Source: Branchiostoma lanceolatum (Eukaryota > Chordata > Leptocardii > Amphioxiformes > Branchiostomatidae). Taken from it: DNA of 64,000 bases. Below, piece after piece: positions 24,056-35,595 of this stretch. The stretch covers positions 8,210,734 to 8,274,733 of the forward strand of contig NC_089738.1 of assembly GCF_035083965.1 (NCBI RefSeq). The letters are read 5' to 3'. The stretch's first letter is position 1. Each line of letters opens with the position of its first letter. The position numbers and the translations under genes were made by a program. The notes below the pieces were generated by a model, which saw nothing but the letters and a program-made list of their open reading frames with translations, did no database searches and had not been told where the DNA came from.

Positions 24056-24130
24056 TATATATAGTCTCTGTCTTTCTGTAATTACTACATTAGCCAAGCA
24101 CAACCGGCAAGAATACGTATATCCACAGAG
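24056..24130 (+). promoter_or_regulatory. gene B core promoter and non-coding first exon
   Basis: TATATATAG at 24056-24064 is followed by CTTTCTGTAATTACTACATT and an exon ending CCACAGAG/GTAAGA (donor at 24131). Gene C has the same series on the minus strand (34197-34271). The start-codon exon of B is preceded by an acceptor (TTTCTTTCCAG, ending 24348), so a short 5' UTR intron of about 217 bp is inferred. Gene A's promoter lies about 860 bp away in the opposite direction. Confidence 0.75.
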
Positions 24131-24363
24131 GTAAGAATTTTTTTTCCATTCTCCAACATATCTCACTTTGGCTTCTGCTTGACAGGCTTGATCATTGGAT
24201 GTAATAATTGTCATATATGTACGGTCAGTTTAAGACTCTGATATTGTATCTATTGTTACAGTGTGTCTAGATTAGAACATCTTTAGCCACAGAGCAGGCT
24301 GAAAAATCTGAAACAAGTACAATGTAAATGCAATTCTTTTCTTTCCAGTTACCATCAACCACA

Positions 24364-27300
24364 ATGGGTTTTGCCATTTTCTTCTTCTTCTGTGCGCTCG
24401 CCTGGTCATCAATGCCAGACGTAAGGGTAAGTTTCTGGTTATTTCTTTGCCAGTTCACTAGATGCTTTTTATTAGGGTCTTTGTATTCCATTCCTATGAA
24501 CTTATTACATGCTGGTTTACTTTGTTTTCAGAGCGATGCAGGGGACATAGTGTCCATCTATAGTGCTGATGGTATGTAACCGAACGTATTACAAAATTTA
24601 ATTGTTTGAAGTGGGACTTCGTTTTTTTATGATTGTCGCCACATTTTGCCTGAACTTGAAAATGAGTTTCCTAAATGTCTTAACAAAGTTAGTTTTGCCT
24701 GTGACAGACACCATTAGTTTTATTGAATATGTGCTGATACTGTAGATGTAGTATCACTTATTGTGGCGTCGGTGTGGCGCAACTGTTAGAGCGTTTGACT
24801 CAGAACCAATAGGTCCCGGGTTCGATACACACCGAGTCTCTCCGGCTAATCTCTCAAAATGTGTGCCAAAAACACACTACGGATTTGCTTGCCGATGTGC
24901 CAATATTTATCACATTTTCCACCAAGAACCGTTAATTTTGTATTATTTTTTATTTATTTAGTATCACTTGGGTAGTTAATGTAGATCATATCTTTCGTAC
25001 TCTTCAGCAATCCCCATCCGCCTGCGTGACGGCACCGCCAGCTCCGGTCGTGTGGAGGTCTTCTACAACGAACAATGGGGCACGATCTGCGACGACGGGT
25101 TTGACCTTGACGACGCCAAGGTCATATGCCGTCAGCTTGGATTCGCAAACGCCACGCAAGCCTACACACAGGCACATTTTGGGGAAGGTGCCGACCCGAT
25201 TTGGCTGAGTAACCTCGCCTGCAACGGCGACGAGGAAACGCTGAAGGACTGTCAGCACAGCGGCTGGGGGGTCGCCAACTGTAAACACGAAGAGGACGCC
25301 GGCGTGGAGTGCTCTGGTATTTCTATGTACCGTCTTATTGATTTCTGCGGGAAATACCGTATACGTAGTCAGACGACAGCGATGTTTTTATCTATGGTCG
25401 GGTTTTTATTCAACATTTGCAGACTCACATTCGTAGTGTTTTTGAAGCTTTATTTTTTTATGTGTATGACAGTTGTGTGACTGCTTGGTACAGATCTTAA
25501 ATCGGGCCGCCGCTGCGCAGTGACCGATGACCGCAGTGATTCGGCGCTACCAATATTGTTGTCAAAATTCTATCTAAAAAAAGTTTATGTTAAGGTATAT
25601 TATGAATGCAAATGACAGCTGTGTGCAAGGACTCGGTTTATTTACCTTTCTAATCTAGCAAAGTCAGTGGCGAAAAACACGGCGAACTTATATATCGCTA
25701 ATCGATAACATTTCTTGTCGTCACAGGAACACCATCGACAGCCGAGCTGTTCCAGATGCTGAACGACCAGGCCAACGCTCTGATCCAGCAAACTGCGATA
25801 CTTGACGCTCAGCACACGACAATCACGACCATACAGCACGAACTAGGTAGGAGGCATGTAGTATACCTCTCATTTTGTAATGTCAATGTAAAACTTTAGT
25901 ACTAGCTATAGACTTCCTTGCCTGGCTCACCATTAGTTTACGATGGTCAAATATGGGCGCAAAATTTCCAGACTCTTTTAGACTTCAAACCATGTTCGAT
26001 CATGTTCGAAGTGACGTATTTCAATAGAATGCGCGTTCAATTCGGGGTCACTCGCCGTCGCCGATCATTTGCATGTTTTCAATGTAAATCCGCGCCAAAA
26101 CGGGCTTTCTTTCCGAGGAGCCTTGCATAAGAAGAAAACCCCCTTTATTACAAATAGAAACCATCTTCTGGACAGTATATCTTTGCTGACATTTCGTTGT
26201 CGACATGTAAGATATATATTAATCAAGCTATAGCTACTGGCGCCAATGTTGACGACCTTGAATGTTGCAGGGCTTACTGATATGTGATTACGCCGGCATC
26301 AAGTACCCCCTCCCCCTACATTATTCCAAACTGGTATTTAAAACCCAAGCAAAGTGCGTTCAAACTCACTTATCGAGGGTTTAGCTTAGTGCGATCGAGG
26401 ACTTGCGTTTTAGGGAATTTTTGTATATGGCGGAAGTTTTGAGTTATCGGTGTTTGTGAAAAAATGACTTGTTCGACCTCTTTTCGCCCGTAGAAATGAT
26501 TTGAATGAGAGATCGATAATGATCCTAAGACAGATATTTCAATGTAGCTATTATATTTCAATGTAAGGGTTATATTTAAGAATACACAAAACATCCCGAT
26601 TTTTAGTCACGTTTAGGACCAACTTAGATCAGTTATCTGACTTTTTGTCCACAGAACATCTTTTCTAAAACAGCCAACTTGGCGTATTTAAGAAAACATC
26701 CTGACAGAATTATGCAAACTGCGTAAAACGGTAGGAATTGAGGAAGACACATTTCAATTACAATTGGCGAGACACGTGAGAGAGGTCATTTTTTCTAACT
26801 ATCGCGATCTTTTAAAAGATGTTACAGGGCCGCGGGGGAGTCCCGGTAACCTGATACCCTCGCAGCGGAAAGTTTCCCTAGCAACCGACTGCCGTGTTCT
26901 CTGCTCCAGGTGGATTTCCTAACTTTCTCCTGACCTGGTATCTTTCTAAACAGACCATCTGGCTGCCGACGTGCCGACCCTGGTGCAGGCCAGCACTCTT
27001 CAGAACAACGAGATCAGTCAGCTTCAGCAGCTCATGGGGACCCTGGACTACAAGGTGGACGAACTCAACAACATGGCAGGTACGTTCCATCTGCAAAAGC
27101 CAAAACTGTAACTGATGGCCAAAGTAGCAGCTTTCAACCTGGTTACCTTTGCTCCGTCTAAACGCCGAAAGTCAGATGATATGAAAACTCAGATTATGAA
27201 GAGACACGCTGTTAACGAACAATTGATACTATTGTTTTGGTAACGATTTGTCATCTTGCATGACTTAGTTGTTGATTGATCTTTTGGCAAAGTGATGTCT

Positions 27301-28724
27301 GTCTCAATTTCAATCAATGGACATTCCACTGCAAATACAGGTGTGCGAAGATGGTTTTGTAATAGGAAGCCTTTTTTGTGTCTTCCAGTTTTCCCAATCC
27401 GCCTGATGGGCGGAAACGCGTCACATGGGCGAGTCGAAGTGTGGCACGACGGCCAATGGGGGACGATCTGTGACGATCTGTGGGATATCAACGACGCGAG
27501 GGTGATTTGTAGACAGCTCGGGTACCAGGACGCCATTTCCGCCTCTGTTCATGCCGTGTACGGGGAGGGTACAGGGCCGATCCTGATGGACAGTGTGGAC
27601 TGTACGGGCTCGGAGCCTCACCTGTCCGCTTGTCCACATGAGGGATGGGCCGTGCACGACTGCAAGCACGAGGAAGACGCCGGGGTCGGGTGTCTCTATC
27701 GAGGTAATTGGTTATTCAAACATGTACGCATGCGCAATGTCAAAGGTGAAGGCCCCTGGCTTGTGAATAGTTCTCGTCTCCACATTGTCTCGATTTGCAT
27801 AACAATGTCCAGACGGGTTTTGTTAACGTCTCAGGAGTTGTCACCTTTGACACTGCACATGCGTAATCAAATGAGTGGGCGTATTAGACATGGCTAAGAA
27901 ATTGCATGGTGGCCGTTTCGTAGGTGTTGTTTCTGATGTATTGTGTGCAACATGCACCATATATCTTCAAGACAATCTGAAACTTTATACCAAAGTTTTC
28001 ATCTGTTGGTACAACGCGGTTTTCGACCAAGTTTCAGAGGTTCCCTTGGAGACTCTGGCTTGATTACCGCGCTATGGATTTCCGGGCTCCTTTGATCCAA
28101 TCTTAATGATCTTGTTGTCACGTTTCCAGAAAGTCGTGTCAGAAGTGAGTAGCTTAGAATACGCAATGAGTCGATGAAAAACTGTGTATGGTGAGCATAT
28201 TTTCAAAAGAGAAGATACAAAGATAGATAAGCTATGTCGTCCAGAATGTATAACACAGCTTAGTTTTCTTCCTAATCTGAGATTTTCATTTTTTTTCTGC
28301 AGATGAGCGTGGCACTTGGGCAGCATTCTCGGCTGGCTTTACGACTAGTAACTACAAACCGAGCAGCAGCAGCCAATACACCATCCCTTTCAACCAAGTC
28401 TACACTAACATCGGAGGCCACTACTCCACCAACGGAAGATTCACGGCACCCATTAGTGGCCACTACTTCTTTGTAGTTAATGCTTACTCCCAATACCTCG
28501 GTAGTTACGATGTGCATCTGAACTTCATGATAAACAATAGTGCTTACAAGAGTGGGTGGATTATTGACCATGACAACCACGACAGCTATGATACATCTAG
28601 TAACAGCATAATTGTCCATTTGAACAAAAATGATTATGTTTCCATCAATATTTATAGCACTAGTTATGCTCTGTCTGGGTACGAGAGAACCACCTTCTCT
28701 GGTTTCTTGGTTCAGGCAGATTAG
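24364..28724 (+). CDS. gene B: secreted SRCR - coiled coil - SRCR - C1q protein
   Basis: Seven exons: 24364-24420, 24532-24571, 25008-25316, 25727-25846, 26954-27079, 27389-27703, 28303-28724, summing to 463 codons (462 aa). Order: signal peptide (MGFAIFFFFCALAWSS), linker, SRCR1 (33-135), coiled-coil-like exons (136-217), SRCR2 in a single exon (218-322), C1q head (324-462). Each SRCR has six Cys and ends in HEEDAGV.C. Exon 1 may instead end six bases later (AAGG/GTAAGT at 24426), adding two residues; I follow the position matched in gene C. The exon 3 donor is weak (TCTG/GTATTT). Unlike A and D, SRCR2 has no internal intron. Intron 2 carries a SINE and intron 4 about 1 kb of sequence, both absent from paralogue C. 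The role is inferred to match gene A: soluble recognition or agglutination. Confidence 0.9.
24760..24958 (+). mobile_element. tRNA-derived SINE in gene B intron 2, with 11-bp target duplication
   Basis: A tRNA-like head (A box TGTGGCGCAACTGTTAGAGC, B box GGTTCGATACAC) is followed by a short body and a T/A-rich tail. The direct repeat TAGTATCACTT flanks it (24749-24759 and 24959-24969). Gene C's matching intron carries one copy of the target (GTGGTATCACTTTGC on the gene strand), so the insertion postdates the duplication. Confidence 0.88.
25885..26910. other. ~1 kb segment in gene B intron 4 absent from gene C
   Basis: Intron 4 of B is about 1107 bp; the equivalent in C is 98 bp and matches only both ends (CAATGTA... 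and AACTTTCTCCTRACCTGG). The extra sequence shows no open frame of interest and no clear terminal repeats. It is either an insertion in B or a deletion in C. Confidence 0.6.
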
Positions 28725-29002
28725 CATAATAGCTGACGTAAATAAAAGATGTGAGGCATTATGTGCATGTTGGTCTGAAATTCATATCACAGCTAACATC
28801 ACTTCGAATTTAGGTATTTCGAATGAATGTTAAAATGTTCATTGTATCGCGAAAACTGTGTGCATGAAACACAGGGTACCACGGCTTGCTATCTTGTTTT
28901 GGTGTGTTTATCAACGGCATCAAGAATGAGATAGTCATAACCTACAGTAAGACTGTCACTCTTTTGCAAGATAGATCTGTGTGTTTACATTGTTTTGATT
29001 GA

Positions 29003-29008
29003 AATAAA
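29003..29008 (+). terminator. gene B poly(A) signal
   Basis: AATAAA sits 279 bp after the stop codon, within a 3' UTR conserved with gene C (CACGGCTTGCTA, TTTTGGTGTGTTTA, ATCAAGAATGA, then (A/C)AATAAAGAC). Confidence 0.8.
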
Positions 29009-29169
29009 GACGAATGACGACATTATAAGTCATCATCATTTCCTTTCAAATATTGAAAAAAGCACAGAAAGTATACTTTGATGATTAGAGTCAACTAGAA
29101 GGTAAAAACGTACTAAAGCAACCAATAACCACATCCTACTTACAGATCTAACGTAATCAAAACAAGAAA

Positions 29170-29450
29170 CCAACCTTTACAAGCATTCATTTTTTAGGCA
29201 ATAAACACGGTTACTTCTGATAAAAGATTGAATATTAATTCCAAAAACATCCTACTTTTACATTGTCAGAGCTTCAAACATAGCCAAACAAGTTGATTTT
29301 CACAAATGTCCAAAATTTAGCCTCCTTTTAGGGACAAGTACACAACAACTAAACAAAACACCAACCTTTACAAGCATTCATTCTATAGGCCATACACAGG
29401 GTTACCTTTGACATAGATATGAATAAGATCACTTTTTACTTTCTCATATA
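29170..29450. repeat. two diverged direct repeats downstream of gene B
   Basis: CCAACCTTTACAAGCATTCATT and a following GGTTAC block occur at about 29172 and 29366, roughly 194 bp apart. No coding content is visible. Confidence 0.45.
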
Positions 29451-29791
29451 TATTTTGCTCAACATCACATTTTTCGTCAAACAAGAAAAATTACATATTG
29501 CAACGTCACAACCACGTGACAACAAAAAAAGGTACTAAACTTTGCAAGCATGCACTTCCACTTGTATTTCTGAAAATTTCAAAGCTATTCTAGAAAAGCT
29601 GAAAAGTAAGTTATTTTAGAACAGTTTGTGTTGTTCCGTTAAATTCATGCATATGCTCGTATTCATGTCCCGAAATGAGTCAATTTTCATCTTTTGATAT
29701 GTCCTAATCAGGGAAGATGGCCCCAAAACTTGTTTGGCATGTTACCATAGCAAAAAGTGATTTTGAGCAGAAAGAAAGCTATTGAATAAAT

Positions 29792-29938
29792 GAATCCCAC
29801 TTTTTACTCGATTGTTCCTTATATGGAGATGAGCGACAATCGCTGTTTAAGACAATAGAATTAGACAAGAAAGGTACAAAAATGTCAAAGGAGGACACTT
29901 ATATATACCTGATGTCATATGTAAGAACGAACATATAA
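29792..29938 (+). mobile_element. LINE C-terminal fragment in the palindrome spacer
   Basis: An open stretch of 48 codons ending in TAA reads ESHFLLDCSLYGDERQSLF and continues to MSYVRTNI. The HFLLDC..Y..R..LF pattern is the usual C-terminal end of non-LTR retrotransposon polyproteins after the reverse transcriptase. Nothing upstream remains readable, so this is a 5'-truncated relic. Confidence 0.7.
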
Positions 29939-29959
29939 TAGACAAAGTATGTAGTCATG

Positions 29960-30190
29960 TTTCCTTCGGATTGGACGTTAAATGGAGGTCCCGTGTTTGA
30001 GGAGAGCCGCACGTTAAAGAACCCACCACACCTTTCGAAAACAGTAGGGGCATGCCCCGGTGTGCGATGGTCCAAATCCTTCTGTCTGGAGTTGGTGTTT
30101 CACTACAAATCACCCGGATGGAGGCCTGGCGAAGGGCACAACATCGAGGCGCATGTCCAGACATGTACCTATAGGGCATCGTCCATATGA
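29960..30190 (+). mobile_element. tRNA-derived SINE, copy 2 (head lost)
   Basis: The body matches the SINE at 3453 (GAGGAGAGCCGCACGTTAAAG, AACCCACCACACCTTTCGAAAA). The A and B boxes are missing, so it is a 5'-truncated copy. It lies in the spacer between the two arms. Confidence 0.6.
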
Positions 30191-30450
30191 TAAAGGTATG
30201 TGGAATGTGGTCGTACTGAAGTTAACGCTACGAACTCGGAATGCTCCATTTCTATAGAAACAATTAAACATGCATGTCGAGAATGCTGTTTAATTCTGTG
30301 TACTGTATCTCTTTGTGGGATGGAGCGGGGTATGGTTCAATGGGGAATACTTAAGTACATTAACGATATCCTATCCTTATATAATCGATAAGTCATTGAT
30401 ATGCAAGGCCGCCTTGCGATTCTCCATCTTCATCGGGATTACGTTTGACT
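30177..30450. repeat. block shared by the 3' flanks of genes C and D
   Basis: ATCGTCCATATGATAAAGGT, GGAATGCTCCATTT, ATGCATGTCGAGAAT, GGTATGGTTCAATGGG and CGCCTTGCGAT...CATCGGGATTAC recur in reverse complement at about 41645-41965. Relative to each gene the block lies downstream in the same order. I do not see it beyond genes A or B. Confidence 0.7.
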
Positions 30451-30590
30451 TATATAAGTAGGATGTGGTCACGGCTTGCTTTTGTACGTTGGTAACATGA
30501 CTCTAATAACTAAAGTTAACTTTTCACCTTTTTGTGATTTGTTTTCAAGAGTTGTAAAGAAATGATGATAACACATGTCGGCATTTTGTC

Positions 30591-30596
30591 TTTATT
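30591..30596 (-). terminator. gene C poly(A) signal
   Basis: TTTATT on the plus strand is AATAAA on the minus strand, 286 bp after the stop codon. Its surroundings match the gene B 3' UTR. Confidence 0.8.
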
Positions 30597-30881
30597 TGAA
30601 TCAAAGAAGTCTAATTGCACTTATCTCATCTTGCAATAGAGTGACATCAATGATAGACGTATGACTATTTCATTCTTGATGTTGTTGCTAAACACACCAA
30701 AAGAAGGTAGCAAGCCGTGGTACGCTGTATTCCATGCACACATTTCGCGCGATACGATTAACATGATATCAACATTCATTTATACAAATATCTAAATTCG
30801 AAGTGATGTCAAAGCTGTGATGTGGATTTCAGACAAACATGCACATACTGTTTCACTTTTTTGTCTACTCCAGATGTTCTG

Positions 30882-33800
30882 CTAATCTGCCCGAACCAAG
30901 AAGCCAGAGAAGGTGGTTCTCTCGGACCCAGTCAGAGCATAACTATTGCTTCGAATCCTGATGGAAACATAATCGCTTTTGTCCAAGTGGATAATGATGC
31001 TGTTAGTTGATGTATCATAGCTGTCGTCAGTGTCAGCGTCGTATATCCACTGAGACTTGTAAACGCTGTTGTTTTTCATGAAATCTATATACACTCCGTA
31101 GCTACCAAGGTATCCGGTGTGAGCATTAAGAACAAAGAAATAATGTCCGCCAATGGGTGCCGTGAACCTGCCGTTGGTGGAGTAATGTCCCCCGATGTTT
31201 GTGTAGACCTGGTTGAAAGGGATGATGTAGGCACCGCTCGGGTGGGTGTTACCAGCAGTCCATCCAGCGGAGAATGCTGCCCAGGTGCCCCGCTCATCTG
31301 CAGAAAAAAATGACAATCTCAGTTTAAATGAAAACCAATCTGTGTTATACTTTGTAGACGACATATCTTGTCTATTTCTGTATCTTTCAAAATGTGCTCA
31401 CCATATACATTTTTCATCGACCCATTGGGTATTCTAAGCCACTCACTTCTGACACGACTTTCCAGAAACGTGACGACAAGATTGGATCAAAGGAGCCCGT
31501 AATTCGATAGCGAGGTAATTAGGCCAGATCCCGAGAAGTTGGTCGAAAATAAGTGTTTTGAAAATGTATGGTGCGTGTTGCACACAAGACCATATCAACA
31601 CCCATTGAAGCTTTATCGGTTGCTGAAACACCATAATGAAACACCCACCATGTCTTATAAGCCCACTCGCAAATCGAGACAATGTGGACACGAGAACTGT
31701 GTACTTGAAGCCAGGCGGGTTCACCTTTGACACTGCTCATGCGTACTCAAATCTGCGAGTGGACTTATACATCCTTCGTCATGTTTGATTAACCAGTTAC
31801 CTTGATAGAGACAGCCAACCCCGGCGTCTTCCTCGTGCTTGCAGTCGTGCACGGCCCATCCCTCGTGTGGACAAGCGGACAGGTGAGGCTCTGAGCCGGT
31901 ACACCCGACAGTGTCCATCAGGATCGGTCCTGTACCCTCCCCGTACTCGGCATGAACGGAGGCGGAAATGGCGTCCTGGTACCCGAGCTGTCTACAGATC
32001 ACCCTGGCGTCGTTGATATCCCACAGATCGTCACAGATCGTCCCCCATTGGCCGTCGTGCCACACTTCGACACGCCCATGTGACGCGTTTCCGCCCATCA
32101 GGCGGATTGGGAACACTGCAGAAAACACACAGAAAAGATTTCTTTTACAAAGCCATTTCCACACATGTCTGATTTAAAAACAAATGGCAGTTGAGAAATC
32201 AACAGTTCCGAAAACATCTTCAGCTGCAGGTTGGTAGAATATAGGATATTGGAATCATCATTTTTTACAACGTTGAATATCTGTTACTTACTTACGTTTC
32301 GATGCCTGCCAGACATCATCGTCAGAGCTTCTGACTGTAGTGCTGCTTCTCGCCGCTATCATGGCTATATGTAACTGATATGACCACATCAGCTAGATCG
32401 AAGCTGTTACCAGGAGTCTATTTACAGATGAAACATACCTGCCATGTTGTTGAGTTCGTCCACCTTGTAGTCCAGGGTCCCCATGTGCTGCTGAAGCTGA
32501 CTGATCTCGTTGTTCTGAAGAGTGCTGGCCTGCACCAGGGTCGGCACGTCGGCAGCTAGGTGGTCTGTTGGATATAAAGATGCCAGGTTAGGAGAAAGTT
32601 TGATATGCCTCGATTGTCTACATTGATATACGGAAAAAAGAGGTTTGCTATATGCGTACTACCTAGTCCGTGCTGTATGGTCGTAATTGTCGTTTGCTGG
32701 TCGTCAAGTATCGCAGTATGCTGGATCAGAGCGTTGGCCTGGTCGTTGAGCATCTGGAACAGCTCAGCTGTTGATGGTGTTCCTGTGACGACAAGAAATG
32801 TCATCGATTAGCGATACATAACGACAATAGCCCTAACAAAACACGATTGTTTTGCTGATCTTATGCATAAGTACGTCGTGTTTGTTGCCACCGACTATGC
32901 TGGATTAGAAAGGTAAATATACCATCACACAGCTGTCATTTGCATTAAAATATACTTTAACATATTCCTTCTTTCATTTCTTCTTTTTTTTTAAATAGAA
33001 TTTTGACAACAATGTTAATAGCGCCGAATCACACCGATCACCGGTCACTGCTGTATCAAACAGTCACACAACTATAATACACATGGTAAATAAAAGGTTC
33101 GCAATACACCAAAGACATGCGTTTTCAAATGTTTGTTGAGTAGACACTCGACCATAGAAAAACAAGACAAATATGAATGCCTGCATACGTTATTTCCGGC
33201 AGAAATCGAAAAGATGGTACATGATTGTTCTTACCGGAGCACTCCACTCCGGCGTCCTCCTCGTGTTTACAGTTGGCGACCCCCCAGCCGTTGTGCTGAC
33301 AGTCCTTCAGCGTCTCCTCGTTGCCGTTGCAGGCGAGGTTACTCAGCAAGATGGGGTCCGCACCTTCCCCGAAGTGTGCCTGTGTGTAAGCGTGCGTGGC
33401 ATTTGCGAAACCAAGCTGAAGGCAGATGACCTTGGCGTCGTCAAGGTCAAACCCGTCGTCGCAGATCGTGCCCCATTGTCCGTTGTAGAAGACTTCCACA
33501 CGACCGGAGCTGGCGGTGCCGTCACGCAGACGGATGGGAATGGCTGAAGAGTACGAGCGACATGATCAACATTAACCAGCAAAGTGATACCACATCTACA
33601 GTATTAGCACATATTCAATAAAAGTAGCGGTGTCTGTCACAGGCAAAACAATGGTTGTTAAGACATTTAGGAAAATTTAGTCAAATCATTTTAAGCTTAG
33701 ACGAAATATGTACAGACATAAAAAATAACTAATTGGTCATTTGAAATAATTAGAATTTTGAAAATGTTCGGTTACATACCATCAGCACTATAAATGGACA

Positions 33801-33990
33801 CTATGTCCCCTGCATCGGTCTGAAAACAAAGCAAACCATGGTCGTGTAATAAGTTCATAATAAAGGCATATATACCTGATAAAGAAATAAAAGCACGCCT
33901 TGTGTACTAGCAAAGAAATAACCAGATACTTACGTCTGGAATTGATGACCAGGCGAGCGCACAGGAGAAGAAGAAAAGGACATAACCCAT
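30882..33990 (-). CDS. gene C: secreted SRCR - coiled coil - SRCR - C1q protein
   Basis: Seven exons, minus strand: 33934-33990, 33780-33819, 33235-33543, 32663-32782, 32439-32564, 31801-32115, 30882-31297, summing to 461 codons (460 aa). Order: signal peptide (MGYVLFFFSCALAWSS), SRCR1 (33-135), coiled-coil-like exons (136-217), single-exon SRCR2 (218-322), C1q head (324-460). Exon lengths equal those of gene B except the last. SRCR1 departs from consensus in two places: ICLQLGF where its relatives have ICRQLGF, and PILLSN where B has PIWLSN. All Cys are retained, so the fold should be intact although ligand contacts may differ. The introns are compact (intron 4 is 98 bp). Gene C is convergent with B and divergent from D. 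Confidence 0.9.
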
Positions 33991-34196
33991 TGTGGTCGAT
34001 GGTATCTGGAACCTGTGAAAGAATTGCATTACATTGTTTCAAATTTTGCAGTCTGATTTGTGGCTTAAGATTTTGCAATCTATATACACTGTCGCATGCA
34101 ATACCATAGTTCAAGACTGACCATATAATAATCACTTTATCTCAAGCCAAAGCCAAAATGAGATGTTGGAGAATGTCAAAAAAACACTTTTCTTAC

Positions 34197-34271
34197 CTCT
34201 GTGGAGATACGTATTCTTGCCGGTTGTGCTTGGCCAATGTAGTAATTACAGAAAGACATAGACTATATATA
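34197..34271 (-). promoter_or_regulatory. gene C core promoter and non-coding first exon
   Basis: On the minus strand, TATATATAG (about 34263-34271) is followed by CTTTCTGTAATTACTACATT and an exon ending CCACAGAG/GTAAGA (donor adjoining 34197). This mirrors gene B. Confidence 0.75.
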
Positions 34272-34604
34272 ATGCCAATGAGAAGGAACAGTTGGTGTTT
34301 TTCTCCTGAGTTGTTTTTTTATTTGAATACGGATGTTTCGTCGGCAATCTTTATTTGAAGTGTTATGAATATAGCCCGTATCTTTCACTGCAAACACCCC
34401 TCGTCCTGTTTTCGTCACTCTGACCGGTTCACGGCCGGCTCTCTGACAGTTCAGGCGACTGAAAGTTCGAGCGTCCGTGAGGACACGCATTCGACGTAAC
34501 GTAACTTTTCGTCGTGCGGTATCCATTGTCATCCACGTTGGGTCATGATCATGTAGGGCACATGTCGAGGTGTATTTTGCAATAGCCAGTTCTTAAGAGT
34601 GATT

Positions 34605-35315
34605 AGGAACAAAGTAAGCATGATCCTTAGTCATGACTCTCCCTTATACAAAATAAGAAAATAGGTTTGCATCCAGCGACGCAAAGGAAGTTATATGGAA
34701 GCGTCATGCCTGCCGCAGATCATATGTAATTCGACACCGCGTATTTCAGCAGATTTTTCTAACCCACAGAGTGGCTAGCATCTCTTAAAAGTACCTGTTG
34801 TCTTTTATGTCATACGTTACGTCCCCAAAGACTGCCCGGCCGGGCCCCGGATTAGAAATGTGACCAAAGCTTGAAAGCTTGGAGGAATTCTGAGGCGTTT
34901 GATTTGGGGCTTGATAAATGTGTTGTGTTTAAAAACAAGATCAACCTGTCTGCGATAATTGATTGTACTTGGCAAATTAGCCTTAAGATTCTCATAAAAG
35001 CTTTACTCTTGAATTACATTCAGCGAAGTGACAGGCATTAAGTGGCAAGCGAATACTTTTCTGCATCACAGGGTCTAGGGTTCGAATTTATTGCGGAGTA
35101 GCTTTCTGTTAAAGTGTTAATCTGTCCGTGTAACTAGCTATGGACGGCGTCATGAAGCCGAATGTACCCCAAACATTACACCATTGGATGAAATGGCGAA
35201 ACGATAAAATAAACATTAAAATTTACATATTCTAATGCTAACAAACTAGAGTACTAGTGTTCCGTGGATTTGATTTCTAGTCCTAAGCTAGACTAAATTA
35301 CGTTGAGTGAATTTT
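34605..35315. other. segment between promoters C and D not found between A and B
   Basis: Flanking blocks (AACTGG(C)TATTGC-like at 34580-34600, and GTACGAAAAATAATT at 35318) align with neighbouring positions around 23395-23445 in the other arm, leaving about 710 bp extra here. It contains a solo end of the GGTCAC/CGGCCGG MITE family at 34833-34863 but no gene. Confidence 0.55.
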
Positions 35316-35516
35316 TATACGAAAAATAATTGTACCTCACAGGCCTGTACTTTTAGCATATGTTCACTGACCTGGCCATGACCGGTCGACAACCACTGTG
35401 GGGGAGAGGGAGGGTCAAAGGTGAGCAAACAAGCGCGGAAACAGGGAAAGGATCGATGTTTAAAGAACATCCTCGTGTTGATAAATCCTGGGGCCCGCAC
35501 ACCTGTCGCCAGTAGC

Positions 35517-35595
35517 TAGTTATATATTTTTATGCACCCGGTTCTAAGTCTTCACATAGGAGAAGCCCTGACCACGATACGGAGCGGAGACTACG
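35517..35595 (+). promoter_or_regulatory. gene D core promoter and non-coding first exon
   Basis: TTATATATTTTTATGC is followed by GTTCTAAGTCTTCACATAGG and an exon ending ACTACG/GTGAGT (donor at 35596). This matches gene A. A conserved upstream block (TGACCTGGCCATGACCGG then TCGACAACCACTGTGGGGG, about 35368-35405) is shared with gene A at 23310-23345 and may hold regulatory sites. Confidence 0.7.

Noticed and set aside
3453-24870. tRNA genes suggested by A and B boxes (3453, 9296, 24760; also 56425)
   Set aside because: The acceptor stems do not close and each continues into a SINE body or A/T tail; one has a target-site duplication.
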